Shown here: positions 17,518 to 27,602 of the stretch, piece after piece | Position numbering within the stretch: the first letter of the stretch is position 1 | How the letters are laid out: each line of letters starts with the position of its first letter | NCBI RefSeq assembly: GCF_026262645.1 | Contig: NZ_SHNO01000001.1 | Coordinates: 744,001 to 808,000, forward strand | Source: Candidatus Marimicrobium litorale | GTDB lineage: Bacteria > Pseudomonadota > Gammaproteobacteria > Pseudomonadales > Halieaceae | DNA: 64,000 bases | Reading direction: 5' to 3' | The notes under the pieces: generated by a model | What the model saw: the letters and a program-made list of their open reading frames with translations, nothing else | The model's database searches: none | Told to the model about the DNA's origin: nothing | Translations under genes and position numbers: made by a program

Positions 17518-19389
17518 ATGTTACAAAGTATTCGTCAGTCTACTAAGGGCACCACGGCAAAAATTATTATTGGCTTGATTGTAATTTCGTTTGCGTTCTT
17601 CGGGATTCAATCCATTTTAGTGGATGGCGGTGGCAACGCAGTTGCAGAGGTGAACGGCGAGCCCGTATCCCCGAATGAGTTAAATCAGGCTGTATTAGCT
17701 CAGCAGCAGCGATTGATTTCAAGGTTCGGCGATCAGCTTGATCCATCGATGCTGGAAAGGAGTCGTATAGAGCCACGCGCACTGGATGAGCTCATCAACC
17801 GCAAATTGTTGGTGCAAGCAGCTGAGTCGATGCAACTTGCCATCTCTGAGCCAGAGATCGGGTCGATCGTTGCCGATATGGAGCAGTTTCAGGTCGACGG
17901 AGTATTCTCGCCTGAGCGTTACAAGATGATGATTTCGCAGGCTGGATACTCTCCCGGCTCCTACAAGTTATTGCTACGCAATGATTTATTAATCAATCAG
18001 ATGAGCGCGGGATTGGCTGGCAGCGAATTTGTTACACAGGCGGAGATGGATATCTCTGCGAGTATCTTGGCTGAACAGCGCGATTTTAGTTACTTCACTA
18101 TTCCGGGTGAAGCGATCGGCGACGCAGAAGCCGTCTCTGAAGCAGAAATTGAAAGTTACTACGCCGCCAACGAGACGCTGTTTCGCACGAAGGAGTCCGT
18201 AGACGTCGACTATATCGAGCTTGAAATCGATGATTTTCGCCAATCCGTTGAAGAGAGTGTTTTAAGAGAAGCCTATGAGCTGGGCCTGGAGGATGCAGTG
18301 CTACAGGACGAGAGCCGCGTCTCCCATATTTTATTTCAAGACAGTGGCGAAGCTGAGCTGCTGCAGCGCGTCGAGGATGCGCAGGATCGATTGGCGAAAG
18401 GAGAGGCTTTTGCGGTGTTAGCCGAGGATATTTCCGACGATGTGGGATCGGCGGATCGCGGTGGTGATCTTGGCTATACCAGTGGTGCGATGTTTCCCGA
18501 TAATATGGAAGCAGCTATCGCCGCTCTGGAGCCAGGGTTTGTCTCGGAGCCTGTTGAAACGTCAGCTGGCACCCATCTGCTGCTGGTAACGGAGCGTAAG
18601 GCAGCAAAAGTCACAACGTTTGAGGAAATGCGTGCCGAGTTGGAGGAGCGTGTATCGGGGGAGGACGCTCGCTCGGAACTACTCCGAACGGTGGAAACAT
18701 TGCGCGATCTTTCTTTCAATGCGGAAGACCTGGAAGGTCCGGCCGCTGATCTTGACTTACAGGTTCTGCGAGAGGAAGGGGTCATTCGTGGTGACGCCGA
18801 CAGTCTGTTTGCCAGCGCCGCACTTAATGAAGCCGCCTTCTCGGATGATGTATTGGTGGCTGGGCATAACAGCGAGGTCTTCGAGCTATCAGGCGGACGG
18901 TTTGTTGTGCTGCGGGTGCGCAAGCACGATTTACCACAACTACTGCCCGTGGATACGTTTCGCGATCAGATTCTTGTCGCAGTTCAGCGGGAAAAAGCAA
19001 TCGCTGAGATGACGCGGCAGGCTAGTGCCAGTCTGAAGTTATTGAGAGAAGGGGAAACAGTCTCTGACGTGGCACAGGCCCTTGGCTACGAGGTGCTTAT
19101 AGAGCTTGGTGTAGACCGTAAAAATAGCGCCGCTCCTGTGGATGTTCTTTCCCATGCGTTTCAGATGGCGGCACCTTCAGGTGCCTCTGCCACGGTCGAT
19201 TTTTTTATATCACCGGTTGGTAATGCCGTGGTTATCGAATTACAACGGGTTGAGCCCGGCAAACTTGCGATGCTACCAGAAGCCGAACGCACGCAATTGG
19301 GTCAGATGTTGACTAATGAGCAGGGGGGGGTGGTTTTTCGAGAGTTTCAACGCCAACTCCGAAATAATGCTGAAATTACCGCGCTGTAA
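17518..19389 (+). CDS. ppiD: Periplasmic folding chaperone PpiD (SurA/PpiC family)
   Basis: A 623-residue inner-membrane-anchored periplasmic chaperone found near the Sec translocon. The N-terminus is a short cytoplasmic stretch followed by a membrane helix at about residues 16-36 (AKIIIGLIVISFAFFGI). A SurA-N-like domain and one parvulin domain (about residues 262-362, SRVSHILFQDSG to GTHLLLVTER) follow, then a long C-terminal domain. The hupB-ppiD order and length match E. coli PpiD (623). Confidence 0.94.
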   Translation: MLQSIRQSTKGTTAKIIIGLIVISFAFFGIQSILVDGGGNAVAEVNGEPVSPNELNQAVLAQQQRLISRFGDQLDPSMLERSRIEPRALDELINRKLLVQAAESMQLAISEPEIGSIVADMEQFQVDGVFSPERYKMMISQAGYSPGSYKLLLRNDLLINQMSAGLAGSEFVTQAEMDISASILAEQRDFSYFTIPGEAIGDAEAVSEAEIESYYAANETLFRTKESVDVDYIELEIDDFRQSVEESVLREAYELGLEDAVLQDESRVSHILFQDSGEAELLQRVEDAQDRLAKGEAFAVLAEDISDDVGSADRGGDLGYTSGAMFPDNMEAAIAALEPGFVSEPVETSAGTHLLLVTERKAAKVTTFEEMRAELEERVSGEDARSELLRTVETLRDLSFNAEDLEGPAADLDLQVLREEGVIRGDADSLFASAALNEAAFSDDVLVAGHNSEVFELSGGRFVVLRVRKHDLPQLLPVDTFRDQILVAVQREKAIAEMTRQASASLKLLREGETVSDVAQALGYEVLIELGVDRKNSAAPVDVLSHAFQMAAPSGASATVDFFISPVGNAVVIELQRVEPGKLAMLPEAERTQLGQMLTNEQGGVVFREFQRQLRNNAEITAL

Positions 19390-19410
19390 ATAGGCCGACC
19401 AGAGGATCAC

Positions 19411-20598
19411 ATGGCAAAACAGATTTTGACGCTGAACCAGATCTCCATGAAAGGGTTGGAGCGCCTGCCACGTAAAACGTATGAAATCGCGAGTGAATTC
19501 GCTGAACCGCACGCGATTCTGCTGAGAAGCCATAAACTGCTAGAGGCGGAAATACCAGAGTCTGTCCTAGCGATAGGCAGGGCAGGGGCGGGTGTAAATA
19601 ATATTCCGGTTGACGCCTGCACTGCTCGCGGCATACCCGTATTCAATTCGCCAGGCGCTAACGCTAACGCCGTTAAGGAATTAGTCGCTACAGGCTTGTT
19701 GCTGGGCTCGAGGGGCATTGTAGAGGGCATCGGCTACGTCGAGTCGTTAGGGGATATGAATGACGGCGCCGAATTGAACAAAACACTGGAGGCGCAGAAG
19801 AAACAGTTCAAGGGAAGTGAGCTGGTGGGCAAGACCTTGGGTGTAGTAGGGCTTGGCGCCATAGGGTCGATGGTAGCGGAAATGGGTTTGACGCTCGGCA
19901 TGGACGTAGTTGGTTTCGATCCGGCGCTGTCCGTTGAGGCGGCCTGGCGCTTGTCCAGCAGAGTGCGAAGGGCGGATAATCTAGCGGCGCTATTCTCTAA
20001 GTGTGACTATGTCAGTTTGCATCTCCCAGTGCTGGACTCCACTCGTGGTCTTGTTAATGCGGAATTATTGAAGACCATGCGAAGCGGTGCATGTTTGCTA
20101 AATTTCGCTCGTCAGGAAATCGTCGATGAGCCTTCAGTGATTGATGCGCTGGACAGCGGCTTGTTGCGCAAGTACATCGCAGACTTTCCCTCTCCTGCGT
20201 TAATCGGTAGAAATGATGTCGTCTTGATGCCCCATATTGGCGCGAGTACTGAGGAGGCCGAAGATAACTGTGCCATCATGGCGGCTGATCAACTGGTTGA
20301 TTTTCTTGAGAATGGAAATATTCGTAATTCAGTTAACTTTCCTACTCTGCAGCTAGATCGTGTGAGCGGCTGCAGGCTTTCGCTCACAAATGAGAACGTT
20401 CCTAAAATTCTAGGCAGTGTGCTGTCCATACTGGCTGACGAGAATATTAATGTAATCGATATGTTGAACAAGAGCCGCGACGAAGTCGCGTACAACCTGA
20501 TCGATATTGGCAACCAGCCTTCAAAGGCCGTGCTAAATAAAATGCATCAGTTGGAAGGCGTAATCAATGTGCGCCTGATTGGCGATTGTGCGTCCTGA
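19411..20598 (+). CDS. serA: D-3-phosphoglycerate dehydrogenase (SerA-like) with C-terminal ACT domain
   Basis: A 395-residue NAD-dependent 2-hydroxyacid dehydrogenase. The substrate domain has RAGAGVNNIPVDACTARGIPVFN; the Rossmann fold has VGLGAIGSM; catalytic residues are Arg in LNFARQEIVDE, Glu in the following segment, and His in LMPHIGAST. The ACT domain (about residues 325-395) suggests serine feedback. It would commit 3-phosphoglycerate to serine synthesis. It is convergent with the next gene. Closest fit is SerA; other 2-hydroxyacid dehydrogenases with an ACT domain are less likely. Confidence 0.85.
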   Translation: MAKQILTLNQISMKGLERLPRKTYEIASEFAEPHAILLRSHKLLEAEIPESVLAIGRAGAGVNNIPVDACTARGIPVFNSPGANANAVKELVATGLLLGSRGIVEGIGYVESLGDMNDGAELNKTLEAQKKQFKGSELVGKTLGVVGLGAIGSMVAEMGLTLGMDVVGFDPALSVEAAWRLSSRVRRADNLAALFSKCDYVSLHLPVLDSTRGLVNAELLKTMRSGACLLNFARQEIVDEPSVIDALDSGLLRKYIADFPSPALIGRNDVVLMPHIGASTEEAEDNCAIMAADQLVDFLENGNIRNSVNFPTLQLDRVSGCRLSLTNENVPKILGSVLSILADENINVIDMLNKSRDEVAYNLIDIGNQPSKAVLNKMHQLEGVINVRLIGDCAS

Positions 20599-20658
20599 CT
20601 GCGATGAGCAACCGATTAATGGAAGTTATATCGTTATTTTTCGATGGGTCTGAGCACT

Positions 20659-21507
20659 TCACTGTGTATCGTCGTTCAACGTCTTGAGGTCCTCCGGGAT
20701 ATTGATATACATCTCTCGCTCCTCCGCGCTAAGCGCTGATGCTCCTTGCCACGGAAGCAGGCGCTGATCCGACTGTTGATGGAAATCCAAAAACGGATAT
20801 TTGATAATATCAAAGTAAGGAGAGTAATCGAAATCGCTGGGCGTGCAGAGCTTGGGGTTGCGCATATAAAGCTGAAAGCCGCTGCCGGCCTCGCGCTTAA
20901 CCAGCGGTAACAGCGGGAACTGGATGTGTCCGAACGCTTCGGCAATCATAGTAGAACAGACGGTCTGTGTGTTTTCTCCGGGTCGTTTGCTGAACAGACT
21001 GGATCGCCATTTCCTTGGCATAACTGTCCAGGGAAAGAGGAACCTGGCCAAGTCGAATATTTGCCGAACGTTGTAATCGTCTCCGAGTCGACTTATTACG
21101 TGCGACACCACTTTTTGACTGTCACTAAAGCCTAGCCCTCGCGGTCGGCAGATACGTAAATGTTCCCCCTCATAAACGGTTAGTGGCCGCACAACAGTAC
21201 CCATGCCAAGCTCGCTTTCGATAATTAACTGCTTGTCGGGATTTCCAGTGTAGTGCTTTCCTAGCCGCTCTCTTAGCTGCGGATCCTCGATATCATGCAG
21301 TCGTCCGATATACATGAAAGCATGCGACCAGTTGCTCTGGGTGATAAGCTTAATCACATCGCTAACTCGTGAACGGCCTTCGACGAGAATGACATCACAG
21401 GGCTTTATCTCATGACGTACGCGTTCAAAATCGCTGAGGGGTGTGCGTGGCAGCGGTCGTTTATGTTTCAACCAGTTGACGACTGCATTGCTTATCCATT
21501 TCATCAT
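20659..21507 (-). CDS. YiiX/YaeF-like permuted papain-fold amidase (NlpC/P60 superfamily)
   Basis: A 282-residue protein with the permuted papain-like arrangement of the YiiX/C92 group: the His comes first, in QSNWSHAFMYIGR near residue 81, and the Cys later, in QTVCSTMIAEAFG near residue 188. A glutamate follows in IIESELG. CDVILVEGRSRVSDVIKLITQS is the typical opening of this domain. There is no clear signal peptide. Related proteins are thought to act on peptidoglycan fragments or lipids, but the substrate of this branch is not known. Two tandem ATGs (21507, 21504) leave the start open by one residue. Confidence 0.7.
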   Translation of the reverse strand: MMKWISNAVVNWLKHKRPLPRTPLSDFERVRHEIKPCDVILVEGRSRVSDVIKLITQSNWSHAFMYIGRLHDIEDPQLRERLGKHYTGNPDKQLIIESELGMGTVVRPLTVYEGEHLRICRPRGLGFSDSQKVVSHVISRLGDDYNVRQIFDLARFLFPWTVMPRKWRSSLFSKRPGENTQTVCSTMIAEAFGHIQFPLLPLVKREAGSGFQLYMRNPKLCTPSDFDYSPYFDIIKYPFLDFHQQSDQRLLPWQGASALSAEEREMYINIPEDLKTLNDDTQ

Positions 21508-21581
21508 GGTTTTTACTAAATTCTTTGCGATTATTGCTACAGTTATAGCCTAGCCAGAACATCGATACCAGAGGTTTGCGT

Positions 21582-22118
21582 ATGAATGATGCCCTTGATT
21601 CTCTCGAGAGCCAAATTGGCAAGACGCGCGATTACGAGTCACCCCCATTGCATCTTTGGCATCCACCGCTCAGCGGTAATATTGCTATTCGTATAGCGAG
21701 CGATGGTACCTGGTTTCACGAGGGCAGCGTAATCAAGCGCAACGCATTAGTGAAGCTATTTGCCAGTATCTTGAGAAGAGAAGAGGATGGCAATTATTAC
21801 CTCGTATCACCGCATGAAAAGTGGCGTATTCAGGTAGAGTCACATCCCCTGATTGTTACCGATTTTGACTGGTCAGAGGAGGGCGGTGAGCGGGTGCTGG
21901 TCGCAACCCTCAACATCGATAGACAGTGGACCGTGTCAACGGAGCATCCATTGCATTTCGACGACGTTGCCGGTGCGGTCACGATCACCATACCGCATGG
22001 CTTGACGGCCCTGAGCAATCGAGCCGCATGGTATCGCCTCATCGAGATGGCAGATGTGGAACAACATCATGCCGTGTTGCGTTCCGGACATTTCGAGCTG
22101 CGAATACCGCTGCAGTAG
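21582..22118 (+). CDS. DUF1285 family protein
   Basis: A 178-residue protein matching the proteobacterial DUF1285 family: PLHLWHPPLSGNIAIRIASD, GTWFHEGSVIKRNALVKLF and the later VESHPLIVTDFDW are conserved. The function is not known. GAGG lies 7 nt before the ATG at 21582; an in-frame TTG 6 nt upstream is less likely. It is convergent with the ETF-quinone oxidoreductase gene. Confidence 0.82.
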   Translation: MNDALDSLESQIGKTRDYESPPLHLWHPPLSGNIAIRIASDGTWFHEGSVIKRNALVKLFASILRREEDGNYYLVSPHEKWRIQVESHPLIVTDFDWSEEGGERVLVATLNIDRQWTVSTEHPLHFDDVAGAVTITIPHGLTALSNRAAWYRLIEMADVEQHHAVLRSGHFELRIPLQ

Positions 22119-22177
22119 GCCGCGACGCCTAGACACGCGACCAGGAACAGGTAATAAAACGGGCTGGGGCAGGATCT

Positions 22178-23824
22178 CTACATGTTGGGGTAGTTTGGGC
22201 CACCAAACCCTTCAGGCGTTACCCATACGATATTTTGCGATGGATCTTTGATGTCACAGGTTTTGCAATGCACGCAGTTCTGGGCGTTGATCTGAAAGCG
22301 TGGCCCCGATTCTTCTTCTACAATCTCGTACACGCCAGCGGGGCAGTAGCGCTGGGCAGGCTCATCATAAAGAGGAAGGTTACGGGAGATAGGTATTTCC
22401 GGATCGATTAGCGTGAGGTGGCACGGCTGGTCCTCCTCGTGGTTGGTATTGGAGAGAAATACTGAAGATAGTTTGTCGAAACTAATTTTCCCGTCAGGCT
22501 TGGGGTAATCGATTTTTGGCATCTCAGCAGCTGGCTTCAGGCACTCGTAATCTGGAATCGGATCGCTCAGGGTAATAGGCAACTTGCCCTTGAAGATACC
22601 CTGATCAATGAATGCCAGCGCTGGTCCGATAAAGGTCCCAAACTTGTGCAGGTAGGCACCGAAGTTACGCCACTTGTGCAGTTCATCATTGAGCCATGAC
22701 GTGTCGAAGCGTTTGGCGTAGGCGTTGAGATCACTTTTCCCCTCGGCGCCATCCGCGAGCGCTTCATAGAGCGTCTCGGCAGCCAGAGTGCCGGATTTCA
22801 GTGCGGTGTGCGTGCCCTTGATTCTGGCGAAGTTGAGGGTTCCTGCGTCATCCCCAACCAGCAGGCCACCGGGAAAGCTCATCTTGGGGCGAGACTTGGG
22901 GCCACCTTTAACGAGTGCGCGCGCGCCGTAGGAGATCCGTGTGCCGCCTTCAAGGTAGTGGCGAATTTTCGGGTGCTGCTTCCATTGCTGAAATTCATCA
23001 AAAGGCGAGAGATGAGGATTGTCGTAACTCAATGGCACCACGTAGCCAATAGCGATCTGGTTGTTATCACTGTGGTAGAGATAGGAGCCGGATGCTGTGC
23101 CTTTTGCCGCAGGCCACCCGGTAGTGTGAACGACCAGCCCTTCCTTGTGTTTGGCGGGCTCAATATCCCAAATTTCTTTGAAGCCGAGACCGTAATGCTG
23201 CGGGTCACAGCCCTTGTCCAGCTCGAACTTCTTTATAAGCTGCTTCCCGAGATGTCCGCGACAGCCTTCAGCGAATACCGTGTATTTCGCATGAAGCTCC
23301 ATTCCGGGCATGTAGGAGTCCCTGTGGCTGCCATCGGCAGCGATACCCATGTCGCCAGTCGCGATACCTTTTACGCTTCCATCATCGTGATAAAGAATCT
23401 CTGACGCGGCAAACCCCGGGTATACCTCGACACCCATGGTTTCAGCCTGTTCTGCAAGCCAGCGGCAAACATTGCCAAGACTGATTACATAGTTTCCATC
23501 GTTATGGAAGCCCGGCGCAAGCATCAGAGGAATGCTTGCAGCGCCTTTGTCGCTGGTCATAAACAGTACCTGATCCTCGCTCACAGGAACGTTCAGGGGA
23601 GCTCCTCGCTCCTTCCAGTCTGGGAAGAGCTCGGCCATGGCTCGAGGGTCCATCACCGCACCAGATAATATGTGCGCGCCGACCTCGGAGCCTTTCTCGA
23701 CGAGACAAACGCTAATTTCTTTCTCGTTTTCCTGCGCTAGCTGCATCAGACGACAGGCCGTACCGAGCCCCGCGGGACCGGCACCAACGATTACCACGTC
23801 AAATTCCATCGATTCACGTTCCAC
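22178..23824 (-). CDS. etfD: Electron transfer flavoprotein-ubiquinone oxidoreductase
   Basis: A 548-residue membrane-associated flavoprotein that passes electrons from ETF to ubiquinone. It has the FAD-binding VVIVGAGPAGLGTACRL, the GSEVGAHILSGAV segment and a C-terminal ferredoxin-like domain whose 4Fe-4S ligands are in CPAGVYEI and NCVHCKTCDIKDP. I start at the GTG at 23824, preceded by GAGAGGAT, giving MERESMEFDVVI as in Pseudomonas; the frame itself stays open to 23869. It is divergent from etfBA, as in related genomes, so the electron chain is encoded together. Confidence 0.94.
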   Translation of the reverse strand: MERESMEFDVVIVGAGPAGLGTACRLMQLAQENEKEISVCLVEKGSEVGAHILSGAVMDPRAMAELFPDWKERGAPLNVPVSEDQVLFMTSDKGAASIPLMLAPGFHNDGNYVISLGNVCRWLAEQAETMGVEVYPGFAASEILYHDDGSVKGIATGDMGIAADGSHRDSYMPGMELHAKYTVFAEGCRGHLGKQLIKKFELDKGCDPQHYGLGFKEIWDIEPAKHKEGLVVHTTGWPAAKGTASGSYLYHSDNNQIAIGYVVPLSYDNPHLSPFDEFQQWKQHPKIRHYLEGGTRISYGARALVKGGPKSRPKMSFPGGLLVGDDAGTLNFARIKGTHTALKSGTLAAETLYEALADGAEGKSDLNAYAKRFDTSWLNDELHKWRNFGAYLHKFGTFIGPALAFIDQGIFKGKLPITLSDPIPDYECLKPAAEMPKIDYPKPDGKISFDKLSSVFLSNTNHEEDQPCHLTLIDPEIPISRNLPLYDEPAQRYCPAGVYEIVEEESGPRFQINAQNCVHCKTCDIKDPSQNIVWVTPEGFGGPNYPNM

Positions 23825-24101
23825 GGCGGTATCCTCTCGTCTCTGCCTGCTTGATAGCAGTATTTCCATGTCTGTTTAAAAGCGCCGCAAGTATATAATT
23901 TCTATGAGATAAAAACCAGATCAAGGCCTATTTCCCAGGGCGCCAGAGCTATCTAAACTCGGCCGTTGCAGTGGCGCGAGAGGCTATTGACCCAGAGCAC
24001 AATTATGGGCAAGATGTGGCGCCGAAATGGTGTATGCACAACGATTTTTTTACGCTCATTTCAGCTATTTTTTACCCATCTGAAAAATCTATGGAGAATC
24101 C
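23825..24101. promoter_or_regulatory. Divergent intergenic region of etfD and etfBA
   Basis: 277 bp without genes. A TATAAT-like element lies on the plus strand near 23895 (AGTATATAATTT), which is also TATA-rich on the minus strand, so both promoters may overlap there. No clear -35 boxes or operators were found. GGAG precedes the etfB ATG. Confidence 0.35.
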
Positions 24102-24854
24102 ATGAAGGTTCTTGTTGCCGTGAAGCGTGTGGTTGACTACAACGTCAAGGTGCGCGCCAAAGCCGATGGCAGTGACGTCGATCTCAACAACGTCAAAATG
24201 GCCATCAACCCATTTTGTGAAATCGCTGTAGAGGAGGCAGTTCGCCTCAAGGAAGCGGGTATTGCGACGGAAGTCATTGCTGTGTCTATCGGCGATAAAA
24301 GCTGCCAGGAGCAAATACGAACCGCCCTCGCACTGGGTGCCGATCGCGGCATCCAGGTCGATGTAGAAACTGCTGCAGAGCCTCTTGTGGTGGCAAAGTT
24401 GCTCAAAGGCGTAGTCGATAAAGAGGCGCCTCAATTGGTTATATTGGGCAAGCAGTCTATCGACGGAGACAATAACCAGACAGGCCAAATGCTTGGCGCC
24501 CTGGCCAATATGCCACAGGGTACTTTTGCCTCTGAAGTGGTCATTGACGGTGACAAGGTCAATGTCACTCGTGAAGTCGATGGAGGCTTACAGACTGTAT
24601 CGCTCACCTTGCCTGCTATTGTCACAACTGACCTGCGTCTCAACGAGCCGCGATACGCCTCGCTTCCCAACATCATGAAAGCGAAGAAAAAACAGCTGGA
24701 TGTATACAGTGCAGATGACCTTGGCGTCACTGTAACGAAGCATCTCACTCAGGTGAAAGTAGTACCCCCGCCGGAGCGTCAGGAAGGCATAAAGGTTGCT
24801 GACGTGGACGAATTGGTTGATAAACTGAAGAACGAGGCGAAAGTAATATCATGA
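24102..24854 (+). CDS. etfB: Electron transfer flavoprotein beta subunit
   Basis: A 250-residue subunit that with EtfA forms the soluble FAD/AMP-containing electron carrier receiving electrons from acyl-CoA and other dehydrogenases. [34 protein letters not shown], the AMP-site region [17 protein letters not shown] and [18 protein letters not shown] are conserved. It overlaps etfA by 4 bp. Confidence 0.97.
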   Translation: MKVLVAVKRVVDYNVKVRAKADGSDVDLNNVKMAINPFCEIAVEEAVRLKEAGIATEVIAVSIGDKSCQEQIRTALALGADRGIQVDVETAAEPLVVAKLLKGVVDKEAPQLVILGKQSIDGDNNQTGQMLGALANMPQGTFASEVVIDGDKVNVTREVDGGLQTVSLTLPAIVTTDLRLNEPRYASLPNIMKAKKKQLDVYSADDLGVTVTKHLTQVKVVPPPERQEGIKVADVDELVDKLKNEAKVIS

Positions 24855-25780
24855 GCACGCTCGTAATTGCAGAACACGACAATAGTAGCCTGAAGGCCGC
24901 TACACTGAATACTGTCGCAGCAGCACAGCAGCTGGGCGGAGATATCGATATCCTTATTGCTGGAGCCGGTTGTGGTGATGTTGCAACGGCAGCAGCGGCC
25001 GTTCCGGGTGTAGGCAAGGTGCTCGTTGCGGATAACGCGGTTTATGAGCATCAGTTAGCTGAAAACGTCAGCCAGTTGGTCGCTGAAGTAGCAGCCGGAT
25101 ACGATAATGTGCTTGCCCCCGCCACACCCAATTGCAAGAACTTCATGCCTAGAGTTGCCGCCCTGTTGGATGTGGGCCAAATCTCAGACATTATTGCAGT
25201 TGATTCACCTGATACGTTTCAGCGGCCTATTTATGCCGGTAACGTCATTGCCACGGTGCAAAGCGCCGATGCAAAAAAAGTGATTACGGTGCGTACTACT
25301 GCGTTTGATGGTGTGCCCGCTGAGGGTGGCTCCGCAAGCGTCGAGTCGGTTGATTCAATCCATGATGCGGGTTTATCCTCATTCGTAAGCGAGGAGGTGG
25401 CGAAGTCTGATCGCCCTGAGCTGACCTCTGCTTCCGTCGTAATTTCAGGCGGGCGTGGCATGCAGAATGGCGAAAATTTCAAACTGCTGGATGGAATTGC
25501 CGACAAGCTAAACGCCGCTATCGGGGCGTCTCGTGCCGCAGTGGATGCAGGCTTTGTGTCTAACGACATGCAAGTCGGGCAAACTGGCAAGATTGTTGCT
25601 CCGGATCTCTATGTAGCGGTGGGAATTTCAGGGGCTATTCAGCATCTTGCGGGAATGAAGGACTCCAAGGTGATTGTGGCCATTAACAAGGACGAAGACG
25701 CGCCGATCTTTCAAGTCGCAGACTACGGTCTTGTCGCCGATCTCTTTGAGGCTCTGCCTGAGCTAGAATCCAAAATCTAG
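24851..25780 (+). CDS. etfA: Electron transfer flavoprotein alpha subunit
   Basis: A 309-residue FAD-binding subunit. The C-terminal FAD domain is clear: [53 protein letters not shown] and [18 protein letters not shown]. It starts at the ATG inside the etfB stop (ATGA), so the two are translationally coupled and produced one to one. Confidence 0.97.
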   Translation: MSTLVIAEHDNSSLKAATLNTVAAAQQLGGDIDILIAGAGCGDVATAAAAVPGVGKVLVADNAVYEHQLAENVSQLVAEVAAGYDNVLAPATPNCKNFMPRVAALLDVGQISDIIAVDSPDTFQRPIYAGNVIATVQSADAKKVITVRTTAFDGVPAEGGSASVESVDSIHDAGLSSFVSEEVAKSDRPELTSASVVISGGRGMQNGENFKLLDGIADKLNAAIGASRAAVDAGFVSNDMQVGQTGKIVAPDLYVAVGISGAIQHLAGMKDSKVIVAINKDEDAPIFQVADYGLVADLFEALPELESKI

Positions 25781-25801
25781 ACCTGTAAATCCAGCGTACA
25801 G

Positions 25802-25831
25802 AGCCGGCCTCTTGGGCCGGCTTTTTTTTGC
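25802..25831 (+). terminator. Intrinsic terminator of etfBA
   Basis: AGCCGGCC TCTT GGGCCGGCT followed by a run of T, 21 bp past etfA. Confidence 0.92.
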
Positions 25832-25889
25832 CTGCGGCCTGCACACCGCCGTGCGAAGTGAATGAGTGCGAAAGCCGTCGGGTTTGCGG

Positions 25890-27062
25890 TTAGTCTCTTC
25901 TCAGACGCTCCGAAATGGCGATGGGCGTGGGGTAGTTCAATACCACGATATAGGAGGAGATCAGCAAGGTAATAATTGTGGTCGCCTGAATAAGCAGTGA
26001 CGCCTGTTCTGAGATGAGGGCGCCGCCGACCGCCACGTAGGCAATGAGGAGTGAAAATTCACTTGCCTGGCCCAAGCGAAAGCCGAGGTTCCAGGCGAGG
26101 CTTCGATGCTCGCTGACACCCTTTAGCAGGTAGCGGTAAGCGACCGGTTTCAGTGTCAATATCAATATTGAAAGCACCAGCGCCGGGGCCAGTACCTGCG
26201 CAAGGGCTCCGATATTGAACTGGGCTCCCACTGAAAAAAAGAACAAAATGAGGAAGAAATCACGCAGAGGCTTCAGGCTGACCGCAATGTATTGCGCGAT
26301 CGGACTGGTGGCAATCGTAATGCCGGCAATAAAAGCGCCTATTTCCGCTGAGAGGCCCAGTAATACTGCAAGTTCAGCGAGCCCCAGGCACCAGCCCAGA
26401 GCCAACAGGAAAATATATTCGTGAAAACGGTCGAAACGCCGAATCAATGGCAGGAGCAGAAAACGCACGAAGAGCAGTGCCAGAGCGATGAGCAGGGGTA
26501 GGGCAAGTACTGTGTACAACAAGCTTGTCCCCATGCCTTCAGCGCCACCTGACGCGCTGAATAACGCCATTAAAATAAAAATTGCGAGCAGATCCTGGAG
26601 CAACAGCAGCCCAATCATCAGCTCTCCGATGTGGCGGTGATGCAGCACCGTTGTGGGCAGTAACTTTATGCCGATGATCGTAGATGAAAACATCATCGCG
26701 GCCCCGACGATGAGGCTATCCTGCAATGAATAACCAAAGAGGGCCGTCACGCCGAAGCCGGCCGCAACGAACAGAGCGGAGCTAGAGATAGCTACAACCG
26801 TCGATTTCCTCAGCGTTGCCCAAAGCGCCTGAGGTTGCATGTCCAGTCCAAGAAGGAAGAGCAAGAAAATAATGCCGACATGACCTATGTCTGAGAGCAA
26901 TTTAGTGTCGGTTACCAATGACAATCCATAGGGCCCTATACAAGTGCCTAATGCGATATAGGCAATAATCAGTGGCTGCCGGGTATACAGCGCAATGGAG
27001 GCAAAGACGGCCGCCCCGGTAAAAATAAGGAAGAAGGAAAACGTAATGCTGCTAAATTCCAT
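25890..27062 (-). CDS. CPA2-family monovalent cation:proton antiporter (KefB-like membrane domain)
   Basis: A 390-residue polytopic membrane protein with about 11-12 hydrophobic helices. LLFLLGLDMQP and the SAEIGAFIAGITIATSP segment are characteristic of KefB/KefC-type Na+/H+ exchanger domains. The cytoplasmic TrkA-N/RCK domain of KefB/KefC is missing; the protein ends soon after the last helix, so nucleotide or glutathione gating of the Kef type is not expected from this gene alone. Ion specificity (K+ or Na+) cannot be read from sequence. Confidence 0.85.
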   Translation of the reverse strand: MEFSSITFSFFLIFTGAAVFASIALYTRQPLIIAYIALGTCIGPYGLSLVTDTKLLSDIGHVGIIFLLFLLGLDMQPQALWATLRKSTVVAISSSALFVAAGFGVTALFGYSLQDSLIVGAAMMFSSTIIGIKLLPTTVLHHRHIGELMIGLLLLQDLLAIFILMALFSASGGAEGMGTSLLYTVLALPLLIALALLFVRFLLLPLIRRFDRFHEYIFLLALGWCLGLAELAVLLGLSAEIGAFIAGITIATSPIAQYIAVSLKPLRDFFLILFFFSVGAQFNIGALAQVLAPALVLSILILTLKPVAYRYLLKGVSEHRSLAWNLGFRLGQASEFSLLIAYVAVGGALISEQASLLIQATTIITLLISSYIVVLNYPTPIAISERLRRD

Positions 27063-27128
27063 TGGCGCCAGGCTCCCGCCGGTCGTCTTTACAATCTAAA
27101 CAATGCTGTCGGTGTTAGGCAATTACAC

Positions 27129-27602
27129 CTAGGCGTTTTCCCTACGGCGGAAAAGTGGTTGGGGTGAGTCGATAGATGCCTGGTAGTATTCGCTAAAATC
27201 TTTGAGACTGTTTAATGCTTCATGGAGATCTGCGCCTTCTTGCAGATCGAACGCATTAAATCCGCATCGTCCGAGATACGTTAATTGATCACGAATGAAG
27301 TGGCCAGTTGCGCGCAACTCGCCGCTGTAACCTTGCTCTCGCAATTCTCGTCCATAAGAAAAACCGCGTCCGTCCGTGAACACTGAAAAATTAATGACAA
27401 CCAGTTCTATGTCTTCGAGGTCTTGCAGCAAGGGTGTAGGCTCCTGGCCCGGTTCCAGCTGAACCGCACTACCCTGTTTGTGTGTCAGTTTTTGCCACTG
27501 CTGCAGTGTGCATATCTGGCCTTGCCCCGGGGAGCGGTCTTCGGAGTCGATGCCGGCGCGATTATCTTCTGTAATCGCGCCGTCCTTAATTATTCTTGGC
27601 AT
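27129..27602 (-). CDS. DUF934 protein, sulfite reductase partner
   Basis: A 157-residue member of DUF934, a family regularly encoded right after CysI-type sulfite reductases in gammaproteobacteria and thought to help electron delivery; its mechanism is not known. The family signature is in FSVFTDGRGFSYGRELRE and DQLTYLGRCGFNAFDL. It overlaps the 3' end of cysI by 17 bp, so translation is probably coupled. Confidence 0.85.
   Translation of the reverse strand: MPRIIKDGAITEDNRAGIDSEDRSPGQGQICTLQQWQKLTHKQGSAVQLEPGQEPTPLLQDLEDIELVVINFSVFTDGRGFSYGRELREQGYSGELRATGHFIRDQLTYLGRCGFNAFDLQEGADLHEALNSLKDFSEYYQASIDSPQPLFRRRENA

Noticed and set aside
22808-23404. Plus-strand 198-codon ORF inside the ETF-quinone oxidoreductase gene
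   Set aside because: Antisense to a highly conserved enzyme; no start signals or motifs.
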